Source: Roseiarcus sp963721905
GTDB taxonomy: Bacteria; Pseudomonadota; Alphaproteobacteria; Rhizobiales; Beijerinckiaceae
DNA: 64,000 bases
Direction: 5' to 3'
Assembly: GCA_963721905.1 (NCBI GenBank)
Contig: CAVRMF010000011.1
Coordinates: 124,001-188,000, forward strand
Notes under the pieces: model-generated
Databases searched by the model: none
Told to the model about the DNA's origin: nothing
The model's input: only the letters and a program-made list of their open reading frames with translations
Made by a program: the position numbers and the translations under genes
Shown: positions 42,020 through 52,088 of the stretch, in pieces
Position numbering within the stretch: position 1 is the first letter of the stretch
How the letters are laid out: each line of letters begins with the position of its first letter

Positions 42020-42143
42020 GGGCGAAGGCCGCCGCGTCGTCGGCTGGCGCAGTCGCTTCCCTGGCGCAACCTGTCCCGAAACTTGAGATTCCCGCGTTTC
42101 TCCTCTAGGACAGCGATCTGTCGGGCGTCGAGGGAGCGGAATC

Positions 42144-43530
42144 ATGCCTTTTGGCGTATGGTCACTCGGTCGCAGCGCTGCGGCCGGCCTTGGGGTGCTC
42201 CTCGCGCTCTGGGCGACGTCCGCCTCGGCCGAGCCCTATCTCGTCGCTGACGCTGACAGCGGCCAGGTGTTGATGCAGAACGACGCGACCGAGGTCTGGT
42301 ATCCCGCTTCGCTCACCAAGCTGATGACTGTCTATGTCGCGCTCGACGCAGTGCGCAACGGCAAGCTGACCATGGATACGCCGCTCGTCGTGTCGGCCCG
42401 GGCGGCGCGCGCTCCGCCGTCGAAAATGGGCTTTCGCCCGGGCACCGAGGTGACGCTCGACAATGCGCTCAAGATGCTCATGGTCAAGTCGCCGAACGAC
42501 CTTGCGATTACGGTCGCCGAGGGCGTCTCGGGTTCGGTCGAGTCGTTCGCCGACGCGATGAACGCGGCGGGACAGCGCTTGGGGCTGCACGAATCGCATT
42601 TCGTCAATCCGAACGGCTTGCACAACCCCGATCATGTGTCGTCGGCGCGGGATATGGCGATGATCGCGCGCGCCCTCTTGCGAGAATTCCCCGAACACGC
42701 CGATCTTTTCGGCATCGGCGCGCTGCAGCTCGGCAATCAGATCATCACTAACCACAACGGGCTCATCGGCCGCTATCCCGGCGCCGACGGCATGAAGACG
42801 GGCTTCACCTGTCCGGCCGGCTTTAACGTTGTCGCCAGCGCCAACCATAACGGGCGGCATCTGCTCGTCGTCGTGCTGGGCTCGCCGACGGCGAAAATCC
42901 GCAACCAGGAGGCTGCGGATCTGTTCGATCGCGGCTTTGCGATGAGCGGAGGGATCGGGTCGCTGGATTCGCTGCCCGACGCGGGTTCGAGAATCGCGGC
43001 CAACTCCAACGTCTGCCTGCACCGCAGCGCCGCCGCGATCGCGATCGCCGAAGAGGAAGGCACGGCGGAGCCCGAGCAGCATATGCCGGCGGGCGGCCGC
43101 GGCGCCGCCGTCGTCTCCGTTTCGGCCACGGGCGGCGAGTTCTACTCACACGGTACTTTCCGACGAGCGGCCGCATTTCGACCCTGTCCTGGTGTTCATC
43201 GGTCCGGTTGCCGGCTGGACGGGCCCCGTCCTCGCCGCCCGGTCGACCGCCGCGCCCGGCGCGGCGCTGCCGGTCGACGCCAAGGCTTATGTCGGCGAGA
43301 AGGCGGATGCCACCGAGGACGAGTTTGCGAACGGCCAGGAAGCGAACGCGCCCGCGGTCCTGAAGCACATGGTGCGCACGCCGCAACTCACGCATGGGCC
43401 AAGGGCCGGTCGGAAACCGGTGCGAAGCGCGGCGCTGGAGGGCAAGCCGCCCAAGAAGCCCGCCGCGAAGCCGCCCGTCGAGAAAGCCAACGTTTTGAAG
43501 AAGGACGCGAAATCGACGACCAGCGAGTGA
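42144..43530 (+). pseudogene. D-alanyl-D-alanine carboxypeptidase (S11), frameshifted near C-terminus
   Basis: Low-molecular-mass penicillin-binding protein that trims peptidoglycan pentapeptides. Signal peptide ends ATSASA-EPYL. Active-site motifs are intact: Ser56-x-x-Lys59 (PASLTKLMT), Ser116-Pro-Asn (VKSPNDL) and Lys218-Thr-Gly (GADGMKTGFT). Near base 43145 the frame is lost (GEFYSHGTFRR); one frame over it runs VLSDERPHFDPVLVFIGPVA and ends with a basic Pro/Lys/Ala tail at 43530. A single extra base explains it. The catalytic domain is complete, so the protein may work even with the altered tail. The uncorrected frame would read on to 43607. Confidence 0.85.
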
Positions 43531-43650
43531 TTGAAGCCGGAGGCGACCAAATCCGCTTTGCCGGCCAAAAAACGGTGTCGTCACAAAGATTTTACGTGAT
43601 GCCTTAGTTCGGCCTGTTTATCGTCAAGCGCGCGCCGCAAGACTCGGCGA

Positions 43651-43793
43651 TATATGAATCTGTGCCGCGTGAGATCGGTTCGCGGTTGCTCGGTTTTCTT
43701 GCCCCCCAGCCCCCGAGCGCCAGGACGAGCCGAAGTCATCTCACGAAGGCTAGCGGATCGGCGGGCCCCCTCCCAGCCGATCCGCTCTTTTTT
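43651..43793 (+). ncRNA. candidate small RNA ending in a strong terminator
   Basis: Between dacC-like and btaA. A TATATGAAT -10-like box at 43651 is followed about 100 bases later by a perfect terminator. The span is rich in C-runs (TTGCCCCCCAGCCCCCGAG) and the terminator loop holds CCCCCTCCC, an anti-Shine-Dalgarno-like sequence seen in some alphaproteobacterial sRNAs. No -35 box was clear. Alternatively the hairpin simply ends the dacC message. Confidence 0.35.
43752..43793 (+). terminator. Rho-independent terminator
   Basis: AGCGGATCGGC (43752-43762) pairs perfectly with GCCGATCCGCT (43776-43786) around a 13-base loop, followed by CTTTTTT. An 11-bp GC-rich stem and U-run make this the clearest terminator of the window. 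It isolates btaA from upstream transcription. Confidence 0.9.
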
Positions 43794-43857
43794 GCCCTTT
43801 TCGCTCCATCGCACGTCTCGCATCCGGCCTTTGAGAGGTCGGCCCCGCGATGCAAGC

Positions 43858-43879
43858 GCGTCACGTTGGCGTCATGCGA
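43858..43879 (+). promoter_or_regulatory. Pho-box-like PhoB site upstream of btaAB
   Basis: GCGTCACGTTGGCGTCATGCG holds two direct half-sites, GCGTCAC and GCGTCAT, exactly 11 bases apart, matching the CTGTCAT-N4 arrangement of PhoB boxes. A CATATT -10-like hexamer lies 21 bases downstream and the GTG start 24 bases beyond it. Betaine-lipid genes are known to be induced by phosphate limitation in Rhizobiales and Rhodobacter. Confidence 0.6.
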
Positions 43880-43923
43880 CTCAGCTAGCGCGCGTCGTTC
43901 ATATTCAAATCAAGGGGACGGCC

Positions 43924-45171
43924 GTGCTGCAATCGAGGAGGGCGGTTCGGAAGGCGACCGGCGCCGGGCTTAAGGCTGCGGTTCATCGGGCGAAGCCGCT
44001 CTCACCGGCAGGCGTGCTCGAACGCATGTTCACCCTCGCCTTCTCGAAGCTTGTTTATCCGCAAATCTGGGAAGACCCGGTCGTCGACATGAAGGCGCTC
44101 GAGATCGGCCCCGACTGCGAGGTGATCGCGATCGCCTCGGGCGGATGCAACGTGCTCTCGTATCTGACGGCCGATCCTGCGGGCGTCACCGCCGTTGATC
44201 TCAACGGCGCGCATATCGCGCTTGGACGACTCAAGATCTGCGCGCTGCAATATCTCCCCGACTACGAGACCTTCTTTCGCTTCTTCGGCCGGGCGGACGC
44301 GCGGGCCAACGTCGGCCTCTACGAGCAGCGGCTGCGCGCCAAGCTGGATCCGGCGACGCGCGCTTATTGGGACAAGCGCAGGACGTTCGGCCGCCGCCGC
44401 ATCGGGGTCTTCGCGCGCAACGTCTATCGCCATGGCGTCCTGGGACATTGCCTTGGCGCGGGCCACACCCTGGCGCGACTGCACGGGCTCGATCCTTCGG
44501 TCGTTCTCAAGGCCAGGACGATCGAGGAGCAGCGGGCGCTCTACCAGGAGCGGCTTGCGCCGATCTTCGAAAAGCCGCTCGTTCGCTGGCTGATGAAACA
44601 GCCGGCCTCGCTCTACGGCCTCGGCATTCCGCCCGCGCAATACAAGGCGCTCGCCGCCGATTCGCCGAACGGAATCGCCGATGTTCTGAGTCAGCGCCTT
44701 GAGCGGCTTGCCTGCGGATTCGATATCGCGGACAATTACTTCGCCTGGCAGGCATTCGGCCGCCGCTACGCGCCGGGGCCGAACCCATCTCTTCCGCCCT
44801 ATCTCGAGAAGGAGAATTTCGAGGCGGTGCGGAGCCGCTGCGGCCGGGTCCGCTATGTCCAGCGCTCGTTCACCGAGATCCTGCGCGATTCGGCCCCTGC
44901 AAGCTTCGATCGTTATGTGCTGCTCGACGCGCAGGACTGGATGAACGACGGCGACCTGACCGCGCTCTGGACCGAGATCGCCCGCACCGCCCGGCCGGGC
45001 GCGCGGGTCATCTTCCGCACCGCTGCCGACGAGCGGCTTCTGCCGGGCCGCCTGCCCGACGAGCTCCTTGGCCGCTGGACCTACGAAGAGGAGCCGAGCC
45101 GCGAATTCGGCCGGCAAGACCGGTCTTCGATCTACGGCGCCTTCCACCTCTACACCATGAAAGGCGCGTGA
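43924..45171 (+). CDS. btaA: S-adenosylmethionine:diacylglycerol 3-amino-3-carboxypropyl transferase
   Basis: First step of diacylglyceryl-trimethylhomoserine (DGTS) synthesis: moves the aminocarboxypropyl group of SAM to diacylglycerol at the inner membrane. 415 aa from a GTG at 43924 with AGGGG upstream; the longer ATG-led frame at 43654 runs across the terminator and is rejected. DUF3419 signatures: LVYPQIWEDPVVDMKALEIG, IASGGCNVLSYL, AVDLNGAHIALGRLKICALQ, GVFARNVYRHGVLGH, RYVLLDAQDWMNDGDLTALW. btaB follows after one base. Confidence 0.92.
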   Translation: MLQSRRAVRKATGAGLKAAVHRAKPLSPAGVLERMFTLAFSKLVYPQIWEDPVVDMKALEIGPDCEVIAIASGGCNVLSYLTADPAGVTAVDLNGAHIALGRLKICALQYLPDYETFFRFFGRADARANVGLYEQRLRAKLDPATRAYWDKRRTFGRRRIGVFARNVYRHGVLGHCLGAGHTLARLHGLDPSVVLKARTIEEQRALYQERLAPIFEKPLVRWLMKQPASLYGLGIPPAQYKALAADSPNGIADVLSQRLERLACGFDIADNYFAWQAFGRRYAPGPNPSLPPYLEKENFEAVRSRCGRVRYVQRSFTEILRDSAPASFDRYVLLDAQDWMNDGDLTALWTEIARTARPGARVIFRTAADERLLPGRLPDELLGRWTYEEEPSREFGRQDRSSIYGAFHLYTMKGA

Positions 45172-45172
45172 G

Positions 45173-45829
45173 ATGGCCGACGCGGCGGCGCTGATGGACC
45201 GGATGTATCGGCATCAGCGCTACGTCTACGACCTGACCCGCAAATACTATCTGGCCGGCCGCGACGAGGCGGTCGCCCGCCTCAAGCCGGGGCCCGGGGA
45301 TACGGTGCTCGAGATTGGTTGCGGCACCGGACGGAATCTCATCAGGGCGGCGAGGGCCCATCTTGAGGCGCGGTTCTTCGGACTCGACGTGTCGCGCGAA
45401 ATGCTTGGCGCGGCCGCGGCCTCGATCGCTCGCGCGGGGCTCTCGTCGCGCATTTCGATCACGCAGGCGGACGCCTCCGCCTTCGATCCGCACGCACTGT
45501 TCGGCCAGGCGCAGTTCAATCGCGTGATCATTTCCTACGCCCTGTCGATGATCCCGCCCTGGCGCGAAGCGTTGGGCCAGGCGCTCGACGCCGTCGCGCC
45601 GGGCGGCTCGCTGCATTGCGTCGATTTCGGCGACTGCTCGGGTCTGCCCAGCCCGTTCAAGGCGGCGCTGCGCGGCTGGCTCGCCGCCTTCGACGTCAGC
45701 CCGCGCGACGATCTTGCGGAAACGCTCGCCGCGCTCTCGGCTTCGCGCGGGTTGACCAGCGCGACGGAGCCTTGGCGGCGGGGCTACGCCATGCTGGCGG
45801 TCGCAAGCCGCGGCGCTGCCGGGTCTTGA
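45173..45829 (+). CDS. btaB: DGTS N-methyltransferase
   Basis: Adds three methyl groups to diacylglycerylhomoserine to give the betaine lipid. 218 aa, class I SAM methyltransferase: YVYDLTRKYYLAGRDEAVAR, VLEIGCGTGRNLIRAA (motif I), FFGLDVSREMLGAA, and ISYALSMIPPWREALGQALD. Pairing and one-base spacing with btaA identify it among generic methyltransferases. Both genes allow replacement of phospholipids when phosphate is short. Confidence 0.92.
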   Translation: MADAAALMDRMYRHQRYVYDLTRKYYLAGRDEAVARLKPGPGDTVLEIGCGTGRNLIRAARAHLEARFFGLDVSREMLGAAAASIARAGLSSRISITQADASAFDPHALFGQAQFNRVIISYALSMIPPWREALGQALDAVAPGGSLHCVDFGDCSGLPSPFKAALRGWLAAFDVSPRDDLAETLAALSASRGLTSATEPWRRGYAMLAVASRGAAGS

Positions 45830-45910
45830 TTTCGTTGCGCCCGATTTGCATTTCGTTGGCGCCGGCTAACGACCGCTTGAGATCGGCAGCGCCGGCGGCT
45901 ATGGGGCGGA

Positions 45911-48152
45911 ATGGACCAGCCATCGAAAGACGCGCCGTCGAGCGTTCACGAGCCAGAGGTCGACGAGGCGCTCGCGATCGCCCATGGACTGAAGGCGGAT
46001 GAATATGCGCGCTTCGTCGCCCTGATCGGCCGGACGCCGACGTTCACCGAACTCGGCGTCGTTTCGGCGATGTGGAACGAGCATTGCTCGTACAAGTCTT
46101 CCCGCCTACATCTGCGCGGTCTGCCGACTAAAGCCCCGTGGGTCATCCAGGGCCCGGGCGAGAATGCCGGCGTCATTGATATCGGCGACGGCGAGGCCTG
46201 CGTCTTCAAGATGGAAAGCCACAACCACCCTTCGTTCATCGAGCCCTACCAGGGAGCGGCGACGGGGGTCGGCGGAATATTGCGCGACGTCTTCACCATG
46301 GGCGCCCGGCCCGTCGCCTGCCTCGACTTCTTGCGTTTCGGCTCGCCGGAGCATCCGAGGACACGCCATCTGCTCGCCGGCGTCGTGGCGGGAATCGGCG
46401 GCTACGGCAATGCGTTCGGCGTGCCGACGGTCGGCGGCTCGGTCGGCTTCCATCGGCGCTACGACGGCAACATTCTCGTCAACGCGATGGCGGTCGGCGT
46501 CGCGAGGGCCGACGCGATCTTCACCGCCAAGGCGTCTGGCGTCGGAAATCCGATCGTCTATCTCGGCTCCAAGACCGGGCGGGATGGCATCCATGGCGCC
46601 ACCATGGCCTCGGCCGCTTTCGAGGCCGATGCGGAGGAGAAGCGGCCGACAGTCCAGGTCGGCGATCCGTTTTCGGAGAAACTCCTGCTGGAAGCCTGCC
46701 TCGAATTGATGGCCTCGGGCGCCGTCGTCGCCATTCAGGACATGGGCGCGGCGGGCCTCACCTCCTCCGCGGTCGAAATGGGCGCCAAGGGCGATCTCGG
46801 AGTTCGAGCTCGATCTCGACGCCGTCCCCTGCCGCGAGACGGGCATGAGCGCCTACGAGATGCTGCTCTCCGAGAGCCAGGAGCGCATGCTGATGGTGCT
46901 GAAGCCCGAGAAAGAGGCGGAGGCCGAGGCCATCTTCCGCAAATGGGGGCTCGATTTCGCCGTTATCGGCAAGACGACTGGCACGAAGCGCTTCGTCGTC
47001 AGGCACAAGGGCGAGGTCAAGGCAGACCTTCCGATCAAGGAGCTTGGCGACCAGGCGCCGCTCTACGACCGCCCCTGGACCGCGACTGCGCCGTCTCCGG
47101 TGATCGAGCCGATCTCGATTGTCCCGCCGATGCCGACCGATGCGGCGCTCCTCGAGCTTCTGCGTTCGCCGGATCTCTCATCGAAGCGCTGGGTCTACGA
47201 GCAATACGACTGGCTCATTCTCGGCAACACCGTCCAGGGCCCGGGCGGGGACGCCGCGGTGGTCAGGCTCGGCGACGGACCCAGGGGTCTCGCGCTGACC
47301 ACCGACTGCGTCGAACGCTATTGCGAGGCGGACCCGCGCGAGGGCGGCAAGCAGGCCGTCGCGGAGGCCTGGCGGAACCTGATCGCCGTCGGCGCGCGTC
47401 CGCTTGCGCTGACCGACAATCTCAATTTCGGCAACCCGGAGAAGCCGCATGCGATGGGACAGCTCGTCGGATGCATCCAGGGCATCGGAGAGGCTGCGCG
47501 CGCTCTCGATTTCCCGATCGTTTCGGGCAACGTGTCGCTTTACAACGAGACGATGGGGACCGGCATTCCGCCGACGCCGGCGATCGGCGGGGTCGGCCTC
47601 GTCTCGGACGTGACCAAGACGATGACGCTCGCCTTCAAGGCGGAGGGCGAAGACGTGCTGCTGGTGGGCGGCGCCCCTGGCTGGCTCGGCCGATCCGCAT
47701 GGCTCGCAACGATCGCCGGACGCGAGGAGGGCGCGCCGCCGCCGGTGGATCTCGCCGCCGAGCGCCGAAATGGCGAATTCGTCGCCGCGCTCATCGCCGC
47801 GCGTCAGGTCGGCGCGATTCATGACATCTCGGACGGCGGCCTCGCCGTCTCGCTTGCCGAGATGGCGATGGCCGGCGGCGTCGGCGCGACCATCGAGTTG
47901 GCTGGCCCGGAGCATGCGTTCTTTTTTGGCGAGGACCAGGGCCGTTATGTGCTGACCGCCGCGCCCGCCGAGACGGGCGTCATCGCCGAGGAGGCGGCGC
48001 GGCGCGGCGTTCCCCTCCGGGGCATTGGCGTCACGGGCGGCGAGACATTGAGGCTCGGACGTGCGGCGCCGGTCGCGCTTGCGGCGCTTCGTGAAGCGCA
48101 CGAGACTGGGTTTGCCGACACCATGGACCACGCTCAGGGGAAGAACCCATGA
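45911..48152 (+). pseudogene. purL: phosphoribosylformylglycinamidine synthase II, one-base frameshift
   Basis: Fourth step of purine synthesis: FGAR to FGAM with ATP and ammonia from PurQ. Restored length is 746 aa, normal for small PurL. N-part: FTELGVVSAMWNEHCSYKSS, VFKMESHNHPSFIEPYQGAA, GIHGATMASAAFEA, QDMGAAGLTSSAVEM; then, after GAKGDLGV, the frame shifts at 46807-46809 and continues ELDLDAVPCRETGMSAYEML, ALTDNLNFGNPEKPHAMGQL, VSGNVSLYNET, IHDISDGGLAVSLAEMAM. Reading GGAGTTCGAG as GGAGTCGAG restores GVEL. PurL is needed for growth without purines, so a sequence error is likelier than loss; with a nucleoside salvage operon in the window, loss is not impossible. Confidence 0.9.
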
Positions 48153-48397
48153 TTCCTTTCGTCATCGTCAAGACCAAGGCAGGTTTCGCCTACGTGCGGC
48201 CCGAGCATGTCGTCGCCATCAGCGCGGCCGATGCGGCGGATTGCACGATCCTCATGACCGATGGCGTGACCATAACGGCTACCGAGCCCGCAGAGGACGT
48301 CGTCGCGCGGCTCGAGGCGGAGGCCCGCGAAGAGGACGACGCGGCCGAGACCATCAAGGAGCGCAATCAGCATGGCCATGTCCCTGTCCGAGATTGA
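48149..48397 (+). CDS. small hypothetical protein between purL and bolA
   Basis: 82 aa, MIPFVIVKTKAGFAYVRPEH, beta-strand-like first half and a highly acidic second half (EAEAREEDDAAETIKERN). Overlaps the purL stop by four bases and the bolA start by 26. I recognise no domain. The coupled position suggests co-expression with purL and bolA. Codon use resembles the neighbours. Confidence 0.6.
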   Translation: MIPFVIVKTKAGFAYVRPEHVVAISAADAADCTILMTDGVTITATEPAEDVVARLEAEAREEDDAAETIKERNQHGHVPVRD

Positions 48398-48602
48398 GAC
48401 TATGATCCGCGAGGCTTTCCCCGGCGCGCGCGTCGACGTGAAAGACCTGGCCGGAGACGGAAATCACTACTCTGCGAGCGTCGTCTCCGCCGCTTTCAAG
48501 GGCAAGAGCCGGGTGCAGCAGCACCAAATGGTCTATGCCGCGCTGAAGGGCCGCATGGGCGGGGAACTGCACGCGCTGGCGCTGACGACGTCGGAGGGCT
48601 AG
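48372..48602 (+). CDS. BolA/IbaG-family protein
   Basis: 76 aa. BolA core: MSLSEIETMIREAFPGARVD, VKDLAGDGNHYSASVVSAAF, KSRVQQHQMVYAALKGRMGG. HY and the downstream QHQMVY hold the His residues that bind a [2Fe-2S] cluster with a monothiol glutaredoxin. A purL-bolA-grxD order is usual in the group, but no glutaredoxin follows here; the 240 bases after it hold only the htpG promoter region. Confidence 0.9.
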   Translation: MAMSLSEIETMIREAFPGARVDVKDLAGDGNHYSASVVSAAFKGKSRVQQHQMVYAALKGRMGGELHALALTTSEG

Positions 48603-48753
48603 ACCACCCCGCCGCCCCCGCCGGTTGGTGCGACGGGCGGAGGCGACAACTACGCGATCATTCGGTGAATGTCGGCGAACAGGTTCTTGGAAAGCGCGAC
48701 CTTGGCCGTCTGGAACCGGCTCCGCCTCGAGTTGGTGAAGCGCGCGATAAAAT

Positions 48754-48782
48754 CTTGAATCCGGGCGGCACGGCGCCGATAT
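48754..48782 (+). promoter_or_regulatory. RpoH-like heat-shock promoter of htpG
   Basis: CTTGAA at 48754-48759 and CGATAT at 48777-48782, spaced by 17 bases. This is close to the alphaproteobacterial RpoH consensus (CTTGAC, then C-(C/T)ATAT). It lies about 60 bases before the htpG start, as expected for a chaperone gene. Confidence 0.5.
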
Positions 48783-48843
48783 CGGTGCGGGCCGCGGGAG
48801 GCGCGGCGCTCCGTCACCTTTTCATCTTCCCACGAGGCCCCAT

Positions 48844-50751
48844 TTGACCGCCGACGCCCAAGCCCCGACGAACGAAGCCGCGAAAACGCAGAGCTTCGAG
48901 GCCGACGTTTCGCGCCTGCTGCATCTGATGGTTCATTCGGTCTATTCCGACCGCGAAATTTTTGTCCGCGAGCTCGTCTCCAACGCCGCCGACGCCTGCG
49001 AGAAGCTCCGCTACGAGGCGATCGCCAAGCCGGAGTTGGTCGAGCGAGGCGGCCCCTTTGCGATCACCATCGCCCTCGATCCCGAGGCGAAGACCTTGAC
49101 CATCTCGGACAACGGCGTCGGCATGACCCGCGAGGACCTGACCGAGGGGCTTGGCACCATCGCCCGTTCCGGCACCAAAGCCTTCCTCGATAAGCTCGCC
49201 ACGGAAGAGGCAAGCAAGGAAGCCTCGGCCCTCATCGGTCAGTTCGGCATCGGCTTCTATTCCGCGTTCATGGTTGCTGACGAGGTTGTAGTCGAGACTC
49301 GGCGCGCGGGCGGCGAAGCAGCCTGGCGATGGTCGTCCGACGGCAAGGGCTCCTTCACCATCGCGCCGCTGGCGCTCGAGGCCGCGCCAGAACGCGGCAC
49401 GCGGGTCATTCTTCACCTCAACGACGCCTCGCACGACTTTTCCGAGGCCTATCGCCTGGAACGCATTGTGCGGGAGCATTCGGGGGCGGTCCCCGTGCCG
49501 ATCGACCTCATCGACAAGCCGGGCGCAGAACCGCGCCGGATCGCCGACGGCGCGGCCATCTGGGCGAAGTCGAAATCCGACGTCACGCCGGAAGAATACG
49601 CCGAGTTCTATCGCGGCCTGTCCGGCCAGTTCGACGAACCGGCGCTGACCATGCATTGGCGGGCGGAGGGGCGGCATGAATATACCGTGCTCGCCTTCAT
49701 CCCCGGCTCGCGCCCGTTCGACCTGTTCGATCCGACCCGAAAAGGACGCAACAAGCTTTATGTCCGGCGCGTGCTGATCACCGAGAACGCCGACATCCTG
49801 CCGGGCTGGCTCCGCTTCGTGCGCCTCGTCGTCGACAGCGCCGACCTGCCGCTCAACGTCTCGCGCGAGATGATTCAGGAAAGCGCGGTCTTCTCCGCGA
49901 TCCGCAAGGGCGTCACCAACCGTGTCGTTCAGGAGCTTGGCAAGCTCGCGGAAGCCGAGCCGGAGAAATTCGCCAAAATCTGGGAGAATTTCGGCGCGGT
50001 CATCAAGGAGGGCCTCTACGAGGATCCCGAGCGGCGCGACGGGATTTTCAAGATCGCGCGTTTCGCCTCGACAACTCATCCGGCCGGCGACCGCACGCTT
50101 GCGCAATACGTCGCCGCCTTACGCGAAAACCAGACGGCCATCTATTATCTGACTGGCGACGATTCGAAGCGCCTCGCCACGAGCCCCCAACTCGAGGGTT
50201 TTCGCGCGCGCGGGGTTGAGGTGTTGCTGCTCTCCGACCCGGTCGACGCGTTCTGGGTCTCGACCGCCGCCGGATTCGACGGCAAGCCTTTCAAGTCGGT
50301 GAGCCAGGGCGCGGCCGCCATCAAGTCGATCGCGCTGGTCGAAGGGGCCAATGCGCCTGCCGAGGCGACAGGCGCGGTCGCAACCTTGTTCGCCTTCTTC
50401 AAGCAGACGCTCGACGGCGAGGTGGCCGAGGTGCGCGCGTCGGACCGGCTGACTGACAGCGTCGCCTGTCTCATCGCGCCGGAATTCGGTCCCGATCGAC
50501 AGCTCGAGAAGATGCTTGCCGCCCATGGGCGCTTGACCGAGCGCGCCAAGCCCATCCTCGAAATCAACCCGACCCATCCGCTGACCGTGACGCTGGCCGG
50601 CCGCTTCGCCACGGGCAAGGATAAGCCGCTGGTCGAGGACGCGGCCTGGATGATGCTCGACGAGGCAAGGCTTCTCGAAGGCGGAGCCGTCGAGGACCCT
50701 CGAGCTTTCGCGGCGCGCTTGCGACGGGTGCTCGAAAAGGCGCTGGGATAA
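48844..50751 (+). CDS. htpG: molecular chaperone HtpG (Hsp90)
   Basis: ATP-dependent cytosolic Hsp90. 635 aa from a TTG start (MTADAQAPTNEAAKTQSFEA); no ATG precedes the conserved sequence. GHKL ATPase domain: SDREIFVRELVSNAADACEK, ISDNGVGMTREDL, GTIARSGTKAFL, LIGQFGIGFYSAFMVADEV. Middle and C-terminal parts: GRNKLYVRRVLITENADILPG-type segment, DLPLNVSREMIQES and IYYLTGDDSKRL. Intact and single-gene, with its own heat-shock-like promoter. Confidence 0.97.
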   Translation: MTADAQAPTNEAAKTQSFEADVSRLLHLMVHSVYSDREIFVRELVSNAADACEKLRYEAIAKPELVERGGPFAITIALDPEAKTLTISDNGVGMTREDLTEGLGTIARSGTKAFLDKLATEEASKEASALIGQFGIGFYSAFMVADEVVVETRRAGGEAAWRWSSDGKGSFTIAPLALEAAPERGTRVILHLNDASHDFSEAYRLERIVREHSGAVPVPIDLIDKPGAEPRRIADGAAIWAKSKSDVTPEEYAEFYRGLSGQFDEPALTMHWRAEGRHEYTVLAFIPGSRPFDLFDPTRKGRNKLYVRRVLITENADILPGWLRFVRLVVDSADLPLNVSREMIQESAVFSAIRKGVTNRVVQELGKLAEAEPEKFAKIWENFGAVIKEGLYEDPERRDGIFKIARFASTTHPAGDRTLAQYVAALRENQTAIYYLTGDDSKRLATSPQLEGFRARGVEVLLLSDPVDAFWVSTAAGFDGKPFKSVSQGAAAIKSIALVEGANAPAEATGAVATLFAFFKQTLDGEVAEVRASDRLTDSVACLIAPEFGPDRQLEKMLAAHGRLTERAKPILEINPTHPLTVTLAGRFATGKDKPLVEDAAWMMLDEARLLEGGAVEDPRAFAARLRRVLEKALG

Positions 50752-50865
50752 GCGTCTGCCGTTGCGGTCAACGAGGGGCGTCCGCGACTATTGAGTTTGC
50801 CAGAGGCTTGCCCCTTAGGCGCGGCTTTGCCAAAAGGAGCGCCTCTCCGGGGTGGAGTTTCAATC

Positions 50866-52060
50866 TTGATCGCGGTCAATCCGGCCTTCGCGCGTATCGG
50901 CGAAGAGAACGCCTTCGCCGTGCTGGCGAAAGCGGCGGAGCTGCAGCGACAGGGACGCGACGTCATCAATCTCGGCATCGGCCAGCCGGATTTCAAAACG
51001 CCCCCGCACATCGTCGAAGCCGCGGTCAAGGCTCTCCGCGACGGCGAACATGGCTACACCGACGCCACCGGCATCGCCCCTCTGCGGGAGGCGGTGTCGG
51101 CGGACTTGCATCGCCGGCTCGGCCTCGAAGTCCCCCCCGACCTTGTGCTCATCGTTCCGGGCGGCAAGGTCACGATGTTCATGGCGATTTTGATGTTCGG
51201 CGAGCCGGGCGCCGACATCATCTACCCGGACCCGGGGTTCCCGATCTACCGGTCGATGATCGAATTTACCGGCGCGCGGCCGGTTCCGGCGCAGATGCGG
51301 GAAGAAAACGGCTTCGCCTTCTCCGCTGAGGAGACCCTGGCGCTGATGGCGCCTCAGACGCGCCTCGTCATTCTCAATTCGCCCGCGAACCCGACGGGCG
51401 GCGTCACGCCGGGCGAGGAGATCGACAAGCTCGTCGCCGGTCTCTTGCGATGGCCGAACGCGGCGATCCTGTCCGACGAGATCTATGGGCAGCTGACTTA
51501 CGACGGCCTCGCCCACCGGACCCTTCTCGCCTATCCGGAGATCCGCGATCGCCTCATCCTGCTCGACGGCTGGTCGAAAACCTACGCCATGACCGGCTGG
51601 CGTCTCGGCTATTCGGTGTGGCCAAAGCCGTGGCGCGACATGGCGCGAAAGCTCGCGGTCAATTCCTATTCCTGCGTCAATTCCGCAGTCCAGTTCGCCG
51701 GGATCGCGGCGCTCGAAGGTCCGCAGGAACTCGGTTGCGGAGATGCGCGCCGAGTTCGACCACCGGCGGAAGGCCGTCGTCGCAGGGCTCAACCGCCTGC
51801 CCGGAGTGAGCGCGGTGACGCCGAAGGGCGCGTTCTACGCCTTCCCCAATGTCTCCCAAACGGGTTGGAAGGCGAAGTCACTGGCGTCGGCCCTGCTCGA
51901 GGAAGCGGGCGTCGCGACGATCGGCGGCCCCGACTTCGGTGTTCACGGCGAAGGCTATCTCCGCCTCTCCTACGCCAACTCGCTGGAAAACATCGAACGC
52001 GCGCTCGCGCGCATGGCTGACTTTCTGAACCGTCCGGCGTCGTCGAATGCGCGCGCCTAG
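50866..52060 (+). pseudogene. class I aminotransferase, one-base frameshift
   Basis: PLP-dependent aminotransferase of fold type I. TTG start at 50866 behind GGAG. NLGIGQPDFKTPPHIVEAA, GYTDATGIAPLREAVS, LNSPANPTGGV, ILSDEIYGQL, and the PLP lysine in GWSKTYAMTGWRLGY. At about 51733 the frame breaks after EGPQEL; one frame over it continues VAEMRAEFDHRRKAVVAGLN and ends at 52060. Removing one G restores 397 aa. Relative of the second aminotransferase at 53592, but clearly a different enzyme; substrate (Asp, Ala, aromatic or branched chain) not determined. Confidence 0.87.
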
Positions 52061-52088
52061 AGACCCTCTGACGCGAGAGCACCCGACC

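Noticed and set aside
43654..43923. N-terminal extension of btaA by 90 codons from an upstream ATG
   Set aside because: It crosses a perfect terminator and Pho-box-like site and does not resemble DUF3419 proteins; a GTG with a ribosome site fits the normal length.
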